Origin: Capitulum mitella | Lineage: Eukaryota > Arthropoda > Thecostraca > Pollicipedomorpha > Pollicipedidae | Direction: 5' to 3' | Length of the DNA stretch: 64,000 nt | Assembly: GCA_030062745.1 (NCBI GenBank) | Contig: CP099844.1 | Coordinates: 1,703,481 to 1,767,480, forward strand | Shown here: positions 34,780 to 49,000 of the stretch, in pieces | Position numbering within the stretch: position 1 is the first letter of the stretch | How the letters are laid out: each line of letters opens with the position of its first letter | The notes under the pieces: model-generated | What the model was told of the DNA's origin: nothing | Seen by the model: only the letters and a program-made list of their open reading frames with translations | Databases searched by the model: none | Program-made: the position numbers and the translations under genes

Positions 34780-35320
34780 TCCGTTTGGGGATCACCCAAG
34801 AGAGGGCCACTGGCCCCGGAAGCCTTAGGTAATGGGACGCAGTGATCATAATCACCGGGGTGGCCCCGGAACCTTCAGGTAATGGGACGCAGTGATCATA
34901 ATCACCCAAGAGAGGGCCACTGGCCCCGGAACCCTTAGGTAATGGGACGCAGTGATCATAATCACCCAAGAGAGGCCCGCCAACAGGAAGGCCAAGAGAG
35001 GGCCACTGGCCCCGGAACCCTTAGGTAATGGGACGCAGTGATCATAATCACCCAAGAGAGGGCCACTGGCCCCGGAACCTTAGGTAATGGGACGCAGTGA
35101 TCATAATCACCCAAGAGAGGGCCACTGGCCCCGGAACCCTTAGGTAATGGGACGCAGTGATCATAATCACCCAAGAGAGGGCCACTGGCCCGCGTGATCA
35201 TAATCACCCAAGAGAGGGCCCCACTTGGTGTAATCCCCAGGGGGACGCAGTGATCATAATCACCCAAGAGAGGGCCACTGGCCCCGGAACCCTTCAGGTA
35301 ATGGGACGCAGTGATCATAG
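34780..35320. repeat. Minisatellite, about 60-bp unit, 8-9 full or partial copies
   Basis: The unit runs AATGGGACGCAGTGATCATA, then ATCACCCAAGAGAGGGCCAC, then TGGCCCCGGAACCCTTAGGT. Several copies carry internal deletions, and inside each unit GTGATCATAATCAC is a near-palindrome. Confidence 0.92.
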
Positions 35321-35419
35321 CACACGTCTCCGTCCATTTAGCTGCAGAAACGGGAAATAACTGAGCTACTTTTCGTTAAAAAATAAAAAAACCATCTCTT
35401 TAAGCATTCTCCTTGACAA

Positions 35420-35760
35420 CGAACCACAGAACTTTTGGCAGTGATCCGACAATGGATTCGCCATGACGTTAACTACATTTTAATCAACGAAGTTTTGAAA
35501 ACCTTAAAAGGAGTGGATACAGGACGGCAGAAAATCACAAAGGGGTGTTTTTTGGCTTGTTATAACTCCAATGCTGATCGGCCAACTTTAATATGCATCT
35601 GGCATTAATCGAGAGCTAATCGATGAGACTTTTGCCATTAGTCCAATACGTCCAGGGTTACGCCACAAATTTTCACAAAAAAATTCTGACTTCTGGCTTT
35701 GACAGGGTCATGTAAAGTGACCTCAGATCAACAAAAATACAAAGAATATGTTCTTAAACC
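35420..35760 (-). mobile_element. Family-A element fragment
   Basis: The blocks GCCATGACGTTAACTACA, AGGAGTGGATACAGGACGGC and AAAGTGACCTCAGATCAAC match 20270-20400 and 20990-21025 of family-A copy 2 in order. Both ends are missing. Confidence 0.6.
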
Positions 35761-35899
35761 CCTTTCCACCCCAGTGCGGAAATAAGGTCAGAAAACAATG
35801 TTCAGTAATTCAAAATCGAAAGAACTACAAGTGTGCTAAGCACGGCTTTAACGAGTGACATTTCACACACGGCGGTCGCTCAAAAAGGCTGAGATCGAG

Positions 35900-36340
35900 G
35901 TGTTAGTCTGTCAGTCAATGTGTCCAAGCTATCGAGCGTCCAGTGCCTGAACGACCAGACAATCGCGACACAAGTGGCACCATCGGGCGCGCCCACCCGG
36001 CGGACAAAGTACGGCGTAGCTTTCGAAACGATTCGTCGCGTGTGCCACGTGTCACGTCCCTCGAGCCGGACGTCCAGTAGAATTCAATTAATCACTGGTA
36101 CAGGTTAAACAGCGGATGCTGTTGACTCAAGACTTGACGGTACATGGGCCCCCAATTGCGGATGCGTAATTTTGTGGTCCCACGTGCGATCCAGTGTTGT
36201 TCCATTTTTGTTTCAATGTGGACTCGGATCACGTTTCCATTCATGATATCCATCCATGTTGCCATCTGGACTCAGACATCTCCGAGTGCCGAAAACAGTG
36301 ACCTAAGCGGCACTGATCTGGGGGAAGATAGACAAGCACT
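35900..36340. repeat. Diverged duplication, copy 1
   Basis: Shares CGACACAAGTGGCACCATCG and many following blocks (CACGTGCGATCCA, GGTACAGGTTAAAC-like, GACTCAAGAC) with 37225-37580, at an offset of about 1,325 bp. Confidence 0.7.
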
Positions 36341-37224
36341 ATGGCTACCCAACAGCTGCCCATGTCATGGACATGTGGATATATGGTTTACGTGAAGCGC
36401 GTGGGCGCCTCTATTGCACTTCCGTGCTTCTTATGGGCGAATTGCTGGGGCACAAACGACGCAGTCTGGTATGATGATCGAATGGAAAGGCGTACGGGCA
36501 GCTGGGCGATCAATTTCGATGGATTCAGGCCGAAACGGGGGTGCAGCCTGCACAGGAAGCGTGAGGTATCTACGCCATCAACACCTCTCCTTCACTACCG
36601 GAAAACTATTTCCGTTGGAATGCTGAAAATCGGCGGACAGGGGCATGTGATAAGCAGCATTTGATACATGTTGCTGTTTTGCGTGTCCACAGCTTCAGCG
36701 TGGTGTGTGCGGGACGCACGTGATAAGGAGAATCCCTTTGCCATTCGGGCCTTTGGTTTTGGGAACCGTTGATGCTGGATGCCTCGAATGTTGTGTTGGC
36801 TGCAATGCCACAAACGCCATCCACAACATGCAACACTTGGGACATCACTGGCAAAATGAAACCCATGTAAGTGTGCAAAAGTTGTCACACTGGAGATCTT
36901 TCGTTCGCAGGATGATGCACGTTTATTTATTTTATTACTTCATTTTTCCGTCGTGATCGGACTTTTTTCCATTTCTCAGCACGCTGACACACACGATGTA
37001 TTTTCAACTCAATGACGAGAACATCAGGCGTCGTTTCACAGCGGTAATGCTGGTACTAAGCGGGTGCACAGGTTTGCGTGCAATACAAAACCCCAACTTT
37101 CACCCCACACCAACCGTGTAACGCGCCGGTTTGCCTCTGGTTCAAAATCGAATGAACTGAAAGCGTGCGGAGCACGGTTTTGGCGAATAAACTTCATACA
37201 TGGCAGTCGCTCGGAAAAAGTTCA
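36341..37224. other. Spacer between duplicated blocks, no gene recognised
   Basis: It carries overlapping frames of about 100 codons on both strands (36341-36664 plus, 36888-36595 minus), without known motifs. Confidence 0.35.
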
Positions 37225-37600
37225 GATCGAGATGTTTCTGGGTGTTCAAGCCTTCGGAACGTCTAGCAGCAGAGCACGCCAGCCGATTGCGACACAAGTG
37301 GCACCATCGGGTGCGCGGCTCAGCGGACAGATTACGGCCTCGGCTTCAGCGACCCGTGACGTGTGGTACGTGCCACGTGGCGCGAGCCGGACCTCTGCAG
37401 AATCCAATTAATCGCCGGTACAAGTCAAACGGCAGGACTCAAGACCTGGTGAGAACATGGGCCCCACTTGTGGGTGCGTGTTTTTGTGGTTGGCACTCAC
37501 GTGCGATCCACGTGGCGTTCCACAGGCACATGTTTCGCTTTGGACTCGGGAACATCCGAGTGCCAGAAACAGTGACTCAGTACACTAAAAGTTGGTGGGA
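37225..37600. repeat. Diverged duplication, copy 2
   Basis: Partner of 35900-36340 in the same orientation. Similarity is clear but broken by indels, suggesting an old tandem duplication or two copies of an unidentified repeat. Confidence 0.7.
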
Positions 37601-38690
37601 AAAACACGACGCGAAATTTAATGGCTAATACATACCAAACATTTGGCGCGGTTAACACATGTTTTACTGTAGCTGGAGAACAACGGAAGAATGTCCCAGA
37701 AACTCTCGCCAATATGACGGTCCACTGTGGAAATTATGTGGTAAAAACTCGGGACTGCTCCGTTTGACGCCGACAGTGCGCGCCTGGTACCATGAATCCC
37801 CAGTGACTGAGTCTATAGCCTGGTCATGTCAGGATCGGGGTACCAAGAGTCGGAAGCAGAACCAGGAGCTGCCCGCACGAGGAGTCTGTATCGCGAGTTT
37901 GTACCAGGAGGCTATACCAGAAGCCCGTACCATGGGACAGCGCAAGCTGCCGGACAGTGGCTGGAGCGGTAACGGAAATTTGACAAGGACGTTGTAATAT
38001 TCATCCGCATCAGAACACTGCGCCTGGAAGCTCTCCCGCCTCACTATTCCAATACGTATCCGTCCCAAGGCACAAGTTCCATCAGATATAGCGCCATCCG
38101 CCCGACGGTATCACATCAGAGTCTGGACAGGCGTCTCTGTCAGGAATTTGGCTAGAAGTCGGCAGCAGCCGCAAAGCCAGCTGAGTCAGCTGACTCTAAC
38201 GGACGTTCGGCGCGTGCGCGACTCACTCCCAGTGCCGCTGTCACTCGGCTAGCCCGATCCGTTGACAGAGGCCAGCATAGCGGTGCTGTCATGGGGGCCA
38301 GCCAGCGCCGAAACGCTCAGGCGATGACGCTTTCTGATCATCAAGCTGATGATTCCCGCGTAGACGACCCATTGTCATTTCTCGCAGCAGCCTCGCCCGT
38401 TGTCTCGCCGCTGGAGTTCTAAATTCTTCCCTGTTCGCTTAACAGCCACGGCGCCGGCTCGGCTGACGGCTGCCCACCGGACTGGCCGACGGCAACATCG
38501 GACCGATGTCCGACGACGCCTCACCGCGCGCCACTGGCCACCCCACTATGACGACCACGGCCGGCCGCTCGGCTGGTCGGCAGCAGCCAGCAGGGAGCCA
38601 GCAGCCCGGCGCGGTGCCGCCGCTGCGCCGTGGCCGCCGGTAAAACGGCCGCGCCGCTTCCTGCCCGAACGCCGCGCCATTCGCACCACA
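37601..38690. other. Intergenic, nothing recognised
   Basis: GC-rich from about 38150 on. No gene signature was found. Confidence 0.4.
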
Positions 38691-38905
38691 GCGAGAGCCG
38701 CCACTCGCAGGGCCGGCGCCCAGGGTGGGAATAGCGCCATGATCCCTCCCCTCACAGCGCTCCGAGCCGTCACTCGCAGGGCCGGCGCCCAGGGTGGGAG
38801 CAGTGCCATGATCCCTCCCCCTCACAGCGCTCCGAGCCGCCACTCGCAGGGCCGGCGCCCAGGGTGGGAACAGTGCCATGATCCCTCCCCCTCACAGCGC
38901 TCCGA
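38690..38905. repeat. Tandem repeat, about 67-bp unit x 3
   Basis: Three units of CCACTCGCAGGGCCGGCGCC, then CAGGGTGGGAAYAGYGCCAT, then GATCCCTCCCCCTCACAGCG. This explains the long open frames on both strands here. Confidence 0.92.
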
Positions 38906-39539
38906 GAGGACGGCCGGCCTGGCTCAGGTGCCGCGGAGACCAGGTGGTCAGCGGCAGCCCACAGACGGCCGGCCGCAAACAGAGACGTCCGCCGGCGGCG
39001 TGGCGACACCATCTGGCCAAATCGACACACCCGCCGCTGCCGCTGACACACTTGGTCGAGGCGCGGCCGCGGCGTGCTCCATATCGCGCCGAGCGTGCGC
39101 CGCCGTCGCCGCACGTCGGCAATGGTGCGCGGCAGCGTCATGACCACTCCCTGGGCCACCGGTCATCGCTCACTGGTCACAACCGGTCGCCGGTCACCGG
39201 TCACCGGCTGCACGGCCAGCTCGAAGTGGTGTTTCTGCCATCCTTGGACGACGTACACAGAAACGCGATTCTCACCTAATTTTCCTATGTATCGCCATGG
39301 GTTAATGTTCAACGTTGCCCAAGGCTGGGGGAGCAACTGCCCCCTCTGCCCCTCGGCTCCAGCACCCCTGGCCAAGACCAGGCCTATTCGACCTGGTGTA
39401 AGCTCTTCTTTGCAGTTCTGATAGCACACAACCAGAAACAAATATATGATGGGCAATAGCCTCTCAACGTTCGAAACGTCTTCAAACACTGAATTCACTA
39501 CAATTCTAAAATTCCCGTTTATGACCGTTGTAATGCAGC
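38906..39539. other. CpG-rich flank, no gene recognised
   Basis: CpG-rich to about 39280. Short tandem GGTCACCGGTCACC motifs at about 39180-39210. Confidence 0.4.
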
Positions 39540-39981
39540 TTACGCGCACGGACATTTTAGGTCACCGCTCTGCGACCTGACCTGATACCAGCCTAAAACT
39601 TGAAACCCATGTATATTTGCCCAGTTATTTATCTGCACACTCATAAAGTTTTAAGGTTTATCTTAAAAATTCTATTTTTGAAGGTCATTTCTCTTTTACC
39701 TTCAAACGCGCTAAAAATGGACTGAGGTACCCTCAAAACGTAGCGTTGCTCCGCCTCCGAGCAAAATAACATTATGAACAACTGGCATATTACGAAGGAA
39801 GAATAGGTACGAAAAATGCCTGAGCAAAACATTATGAATAACATTTGGCATAATACGAAGGAAGAGTATGCAGGAAAAACGCTGAAGTTTCGTAAAGGTG
39901 CTTCAAGAACTCTGGAAATGGCAAGCAAAAAAAAAAAAATAGAGAACTCCCCTTACCTTTCCCATACAGGAATAGGGTTAA
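39540..39981 (-). mobile_element. Family-A element, left-truncated
   Basis: It ends CAGGAATAGGGTTAA like copies 1 and 2, and shares GACATTTTAGGTCA, GTTTATCTTAAAA and AATGGCAAGCAAAAAAAA-type blocks in order. An internal 60-bp segment (GAGCAAAAYATTATGAA...) is duplicated. Confidence 0.65.
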
Positions 39982-42190
39982 CCATGCACCTGCTACCTGC
40001 TACCTGATATGTCAGACAAGTAGTTCAAGACTGGAAAAATAAGAGGCATTAAAACATGTGGAAATCGAAATGAGGCATCTAATAAAGTTTCGAAAATTCC
40101 ATTAGTGAAAAAATAACCTGAAATGCTTCTCTGGCACGTACTCTAACATGACTTTAGTCATGGAAAAATGTGTGGCCAAACCTAGTTTTGAACAGGCCAT
40201 TTAAAATACTGTTTTTACTGGTTTCAACCGAAAGATGAGGGAAGCTTGACAACCGTGAAGAGTACCCTAAGATATATTTTGTGTTTGTGTACCAACACAG
40301 TATTTAGCCCGTGTCCGCCATCGCCGCTTCATCCTCACAGGAACCGTCCTGGACAACGCCGAGCCGTTTTAAGCCTCGCCGACACTTCCGGGACTCAAAT
40401 AAACTTTACGTTACCGAGGATTTTACTCCATCCAAAAAGCATCTGTAGTCAGCGCAAACCGCTCCCAATATTTAAGAGTTCGTGGTCCCGTCAGGGGGCT
40501 TCCCCAGGGGCGGAGCACAGCGCGTCACTGGCAGCGCCGATGTGCGTAAAGCTGAAACGCTCGGGACGTCATCGGGAAATTGTTTTCCTTTACCTGAGCT
40601 CGAGCGATAGACAGGAAACCCTAAGATCATCTAAATTATCCCAAGCAAATTCCCTACAAATATGACACAATAACTTTATTTTACTGTCTACTTCATCCTG
40701 TTGGTCCCAACACAAATCAGTCTACTTCAGAGTGTACACATGCTTAAGTAGTTGTTCTGTTGGAAGTTTATGGGAAGAAGAAATGCTGTCACCCACGCTT
40801 TTCAAATATCTGAAGCATTTCCTTCGCTCCTATATGCTGGCCATACCTGGCCGTGATTGCTGTGGTGTGCTATGTTTGGCAACTGGTGGTCTCGAACGCT
40901 AATGATCATTACACTGCCGCAAATTAGCCACGCTGGATAAAACTGCATCCATGACTGAATTCATAAACAGTATCGCCGCATCATTGTTTTCAAAAAGTCT
41001 AAACAGTATCGCCACAACATTGTTTTTAAATAAGTCTAAATACACCGCTGATTTCCAAACGTACGCCGTGCTGATCTCATCACGTGAACGATGTATGCCA
41101 ACTCACAGGTCCGCACAGGGCCGGCGACGGAAGCCGAAACGACAAAAACTCGTCCACTGGCGGCCGGGCGTTCCACACCAGGCGACACGCAGCCGCCCGC
41201 AAACACGACGGCCAGAGACGCCTGGCAAATGGTTCTGCCCGGCGACGGCCGGTCTTGGTCGAGGCTGCGGATTGGGGGGTACAGCAATGGGGCAACGTTT
41301 CTTAACCTGTGTCACTGACGGGTCTTCCGAGGAGACTGATGAACTGTGAAGTCTATTCGCACAGTCTGGTAAACAGTCCATCGTCAGAAATGTACACGGA
41401 CCGGCAACCGCAAAAAAGTTGTCCAACGACATGCGTCCAGGAGCTGGAACTGTTTCCTCTTTTGCAACACTCATCGTGAACTTCGAAGGCTGATCAAATT
41501 TATAAAACGCCGTCAGTTATGCACCAACATAGACCAACAGCGCACTGTCCTTCCTAGGGAGAGTTCTAGGCAGCATGTGCACCCATCCATCCACCCAGCA
41601 CCCATCCAGCCGTGTGGCTTTGGCTTTGGCCTGGCCTGCACGCCGCCAAGTAAACGACACTTGTCACAAAGCCGTAGCGGCCAGTGAGAGCCGGCCAGGC
41701 CGTTCCTGCACAACCAGACCGGAAGCGGGACCCATTACAATGGACAGTCTCCCATAACGAGGCAGTCTACACGCCTCCCTCATTACAACCACCGTGAAGG
41801 GACTCCCGATCGCGCCCAAAGCGCAGTTTGCGCAAAGATGGCGGTAAAAGTGGGTATGCCGTCGCTGTACGGGTTGTCAGCCGAACTACGCCGACCTCTG
41901 AGCACCTCAGCTGAGCACCGGACCAGGCACACGCGTCTCCGAAAGCCAGGTGACGTCACCGCCGGCCAGACGAGGCCAGTCGCCACCCGTCAACCCAAGT
42001 CGATTTCGGGAGGTGCGCCATGTGAATGGCTATCACTGTGCGGTGCGGCACGGCGTGTCGCTCGGGCCTTCCGCTGGCGCAGCGCTGGGCACGCTGAGCT
42101 AAACCACTCGGGAGGTCAAGGTCCCAGCCAGCTGCCGCCAGCCAGAGAGTTTCCCAAAGGTCGCTGGGCTGGCGCGGACCAGGGACGACT
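39982..42190. other. Intergenic, no gene recognised
   Basis: AT-rich to about 41050, with a short direct repeat (CAGTATCGCC...ACATTGTTTT) at 40965-41030. GC-rich afterwards. Confidence 0.4.
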
Positions 42191-42325
42191 CTGGGCCGAG
42201 GAGTGGCTGGCGCGCTGGCGCCAGGTGCACCTGTCGCCGCCCGGCGGTCAGACCGCGCGGCCCACCGTCTGTCCGCTCCCGCCCGGCAGTTTGTCTGCGG
42301 CGACCTCGGCGGCGAGTCGGCGGCC
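42191..42325 (+). pseudogene. Possible LRRCT-domain relic
   Basis: One frame reads LWAEEWLARWRQVHLSPPGG, then ARPTVCPLPPG; a second frame continues SAPARQFVCGDLGGE. EWLxxWR...VCxxPP...FVCxxL is the skeleton of an LRR C-terminal cap, and the first part resembles chaoptin exon 6 (WVEEWLSQWR). A frame change is needed and no splice sites or neighbouring exons were found, so it may be chance in GC-rich DNA. Confidence 0.2.
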
Positions 42326-42344
42326 GCCGCCCGGCCCAGCTCAT

Positions 42345-42412
42345 CCCACCGGAGGCCAGCTCATCCCACCGGAGGCCAGCTCATCCCACCGGAGGCCAGC
42401 TCATCCCACCGC
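42345..42412. repeat. Tandem repeat, 20-bp unit, 3-4 copies
   Basis: Unit CCAGCTCATCCCACCGGAGG. Confidence 0.92.
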
Positions 42413-43141
42413 GGCGCCGCATAGCCAACAACGACCCAAACAGTCACGTGGCCCGGTAACGCAGCCGTCCACCCGCAGCGGCTGTCCTTCCCAGCCACTG
42501 CGCGGTGCCCGTTCTCCGCTGATGACCCTCCCATGATAATCGTGCGTGACCCGTGACCCGTGACCCGTGACCCGTGCAGCGCACGGCCGCGGACGGCGCT
42601 CGCCCGGTGGACGCCAAGCTCTCCAAACCAAGGCGTCGCCGTGTCGACTCCAACAAAAACGGCGCCACTCGATGTATTGCGCACTGAACGGCCAGAGGAG
42701 CCGCCGCGGCGGCGTCGGCGGCCGCGGCGGCTGCCTCATTACGTCGCAATCCAGAGGGCGATGCCCCCGCCGCCGGCCGCGGGCCACGCACAGGCCGGCG
42801 GCCAATCGTTTTTACGGGCCGGCCGCCATCGTCCGCCGCCGCTGACGGCGGGAGGAGTTCCTGAGCGTAATCGACCCGCAAGCTGGCCAGACGCACGGCT
42901 TGTTATAAGGCGCTCAACAGCGGCGGTACCGGCCGCCGGTCAGGGCTGCGGCAGCCATGGCGGCCAGCGCGCGGCCCGTCCGGTCGCACCAGAAGCGGGC
43001 GTCACACTTTTCAAGCGTCCGCCCGGTACGGGTCCAGTCGGCCGGCGCCCGCCAGTCGACAACCAGCCGGCCACTGACCCAGTTCTAGGATGGTAAGGCA
43101 GTACAGGTGTGCCGGCGCCGAGCCGTGCTGATACGCTGGAG
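42413..43141. other. CpG-rich intergenic sequence
   Basis: Very GC-rich. It includes a short (GTGACCC)n run at about 42545-42577. Long frames on both strands reflect base composition. Confidence 0.4.
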
Positions 43142-45580
<2,439 letters not shown>

Positions 45581-46091
45581 GTCGGCCACCATGCGGGCTC
45601 TGCTGGCGCTGCTGCTGCTCGGAGCCGCCCACGGCCAACAGGTGCCGTGTGCATTGCTGCCCGACAGCATCGACCTGCCATGCCTGTGTACGCGCAACGC
45701 CGAGAACGGCACCGACATCATCTGTGACAACGTCGTCTTCAAAGGCGATTTCCCGCTGCTACCGTTCCGCGCGGCCATCCATAGCTTCAGTCAGCGCAAC
45801 GTTGGCTATCAGAGGCTGCCGGCACAGGTGTTCACTGCCGCAAACGTGCCACTGCGCAAGGTCGACTTCTCACGAAACGTGCTCAATCAGCTGACCGGCC
45901 GCCTTCTGGACGGTCTCGAGGACACGCTTGAGGAGATCTACCTCGGCTTCAACCAGCTCGGTGACCAGCTCAACCCCATCTTCTCCACGTCAGAGTTTCG
46001 CGGTCTAAAGCGGCTGAAGATCCTTGACCTCCGCAGCAACGGCATTAAGGTCATCGACGACGGCATTCTGGAAGGCTGTGACGAGCTGCAG
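45581..46091 (+). CDS. Second LRR gene, first coding exon
   Basis: It opens with acceptor CCCTTCGTTTCAG, 10 nt of 5' UTR and a perfect Kozak context GCCACCATGC (ATG at 45591). It then encodes 167 codons: a Leu-rich signal peptide, six Cys within the next about 35 residues, and LRRs such as LEEIYLGFNQLGDQLNPIFS and LKRLKILDLRSNGIKVID. Donor GTGAGT at 46092, phase 0. The start is certain; an upstream non-coding exon is implied. Confidence 0.93.
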
Positions 46092-49000
46092 GTGAGTTGT
46101 CCATTCTTCTGAAACCGTGGTTGAGCCGGCTCCAGTTCAATGGAGATGACAATAAAACTACTCCCAGTGACCACAAGGGGCCGACGTATCCTGACAAGAG
46201 CCCATCCGATTCGTTTCACAGACGGTTCGTGTTAGTGTGCCGTGCGGCCGAGCGCTCCGACCCTCTTCCGGTACATCCAAAAATACTCACACAGCGATCA
46301 GACGGTCCAGCACGAAGCATCAAGAACACCGGAAAACGGAACAGTATATTTCTGCCCAGTCGAATAAAGTCACTTTTGTTGGAACAAAAATCTCTAAACG
46401 AAACTCAGGGGTGGGACTTGCCCAATGCTACGCAGCCCCGTCCGGAAATTAGCTCCTTGTGAGCCAACACACGCTTTTTTCCGTCCGCTGCTGAGCGGGT
46501 GTCTGTAATGCGCTGGAGCGTCGGGCCACCCCTGAACGCGACATCCACTGGCGCCGTGGCAGAGAGGTCCCAGCTCCAAAACGGCAGAACGCTGCCGTTT
46601 TGGAGCTGGGACCCGAGAGCGGGACCGGAACCAACGGCAGCAGATTAGGCCGGCGCCCTCTCCATCTTTCTCCTGGGAGTGCTACCAACCAACCACCCGA
46701 GTCGTGCCCAGCAACATCAACGCCATCGTTCAGTCATGCAGTCCCGCGAAACTGTCCAGCTGCCGACAGGTCTGGCTGTCACGAGGCTGTCCCACCGCGC
46801 ACGCGTCCCTCAGACCCTTCAAAACAGTCGGCCTCACTGTCGAGCCGTCTTTCTCTCATACTGAGGCTGCATCGAGATCAGACTACAACTATTCTGTAGT
46901 GCGTATAATTGTGATCAAGTGTACTCAACATCGGCAAAAGTGCACGTCAACCACACAGTCCCTGTCTGCTTGCCACAGCCCACACATGACGTCCACACTG
47001 CAGGTCATGCAGGGTCATATGATATAATTATCAATGGAATCGCTATTTCGTTTCTCGGAGAGTACAAGTGTCACATTTTTGCTGTTATGTTTCGTGGGTT
47101 CGGAACCCCATTCCGGTTTCTTCTTCGGTGACAAGAAGTATAAAAATCTACGGAAATAAATGAAACTACATGGAAACACATGGAGGGTAACCGCAAAAAT
47201 GCAACACTTGTACGCTCCGAAAAACTAAAGGACTGCATTTCGTAAGACGTAAAACCTAAACGTGGCACTACAGTCATTATGTCAATGCGTTTAAACCACG
47301 ACCCGCCGTCGCTATCCACGCCACAAAGTTATCTGGCCACGTGACTACGTCTGTTCGCCCGCCTGTATGCACAGAGTCAGGCGTATCAGGTGCCGAGCGT
47401 GCTGACTCTGCGCGGCCGACAGGTGCTGCGTCTGGAGGGTAACCAGCTGGAGACGGTGCCGAGCGGAGCGCTGGCAGGACCGCGCGCGCTCACCGTGCTC
47501 ACGCTGCAGGAGAACCACATCGGTGAGTCACCTGCCGCCCCCCTGAATGGGCTCCTCGAGTTCCCCGTGTTCACAATACGGAACCATGTCGGTGAGAGAC
47601 CCGCCGAGTCCCTAGGCGGGCCCCTCGTGCTAATCGTAATCACAACGTAGAATCAGGCTGGTGAATGAGCGGCCCGGAAGAGGCACCGGCCGGAGCTGCA
47701 AATGCCACTTTCATTGCCGCAAGCCCGCAGCTTGCAGGCTTTACGGCTCCACGGCTTGAGCCCCCAAGGCTTTTTGCCGGCCTTTATAGCTGGCCTGCAG
47801 GCTTCCGTGGCCAATGACGTTACGACAATCGGCTTAAAAAAATAATAATAGGCCTCCAGCTGTTGAACTTAGTTCTGTGACTTTAGCGTGACAAGCTTCC
47901 CCTCCGATGACAGGCGGAGAGGAAAATAATCAGTTGTCATGAAACACAAACTATGAAACTGTTTCAACCGAACCATCTGCAATGACGTACGCATTAATGA
48001 CCTTTCCCATGTTGAGAGGGAATTAGAACTTGTTTCGTGAGCTTATTAACTCAACTGACTTCCTACTGACCGCAAGACACCGTCTCCAGCTGGTTGATTT
48101 CTTGGGCGTGCGGATCACCACCTGACGCTGCAAATGTTACACAACGTGCCTTAATCATTTTCCGTGCTTCAGATTCTTCCTACTTCCGGTTTTTCTCTCG
48201 CCATTCCCGGGCTTTCGTAAACCGCTCCACGAAACTTTCCTCGATGTTTTCCACATCTGACAAAACTTCAAGTCCCCCCCCCAGCGATTCCAGGACATTT
48301 TTGGGACGCATGTCTGAGGAACGCTTTCTGGAGATCGCGCGCTTCGCCGTGGTCATGTATCACTTAAATGCCATTTATGTCACGGACAGTTCAAATGATT
48401 GAAATATTTCTAACCTCCTCTCAGACATTTTCTAAAAGAAAAACGTCGGTTAATGACGATTCGAGGGGCATGTAAAAAACGGCGTTCATATTTTCTTCCT
48501 ACTAAGAATCTACGACTAACTGCATGAATAAAACAAAGCTCGCGTGTGATCTAGATATCTTTATCCTAATTCATGCACATAATTGACATATATGTATCAT
48601 CAGGGACGTCTCCAGCTCTCTGAGACTCCATCTCAGTCAGAAGCTGCGTATTTCGTCCAATAACATGTTCATATGGTTAACAGACATCCGGAACTGTGTG
48701 AATGATTTTGTTAGCTCAACATATGTTACGATCAAATGCCATATACTTCAGGGAAAATAAAAATCGGAGGCGGCTCCAGGGTAATGTTAAACGGTCACTT
48801 TATCTTTTCTTGCTCCTGAAAAACTATTACTCAATTTATGGGGGAAAACAGCAATCACCATCTAATTATTGATCCCCTTTTTTCTGATACCTGGCTCCGT
48901 CTATAAGCATTTGCAGTGCGCACCTAACATGACATATGACGCATATCCGAATGTTTTCTTAGCACAAAATTTCACCAGATTCGGAATATACGATAAAAAA

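Noticed and set aside
34780-35320. CRISPR-like array of regularly spaced repeats
   Set aside because: The units are contiguous with no unique spacers, and the genome is eukaryotic; it is a minisatellite.
38400-39279. Long frames on both strands, including a 247-codon one
   Set aside because: CpG-rich DNA plus a 67-bp tandem repeat explains them; composition is Arg/Ala/Pro-biased on both strands alike.
42560-43096. 178-codon plus-strand frame
   Set aside because: Low-information GC-rich sequence, with equally long antisense frames and no motif.
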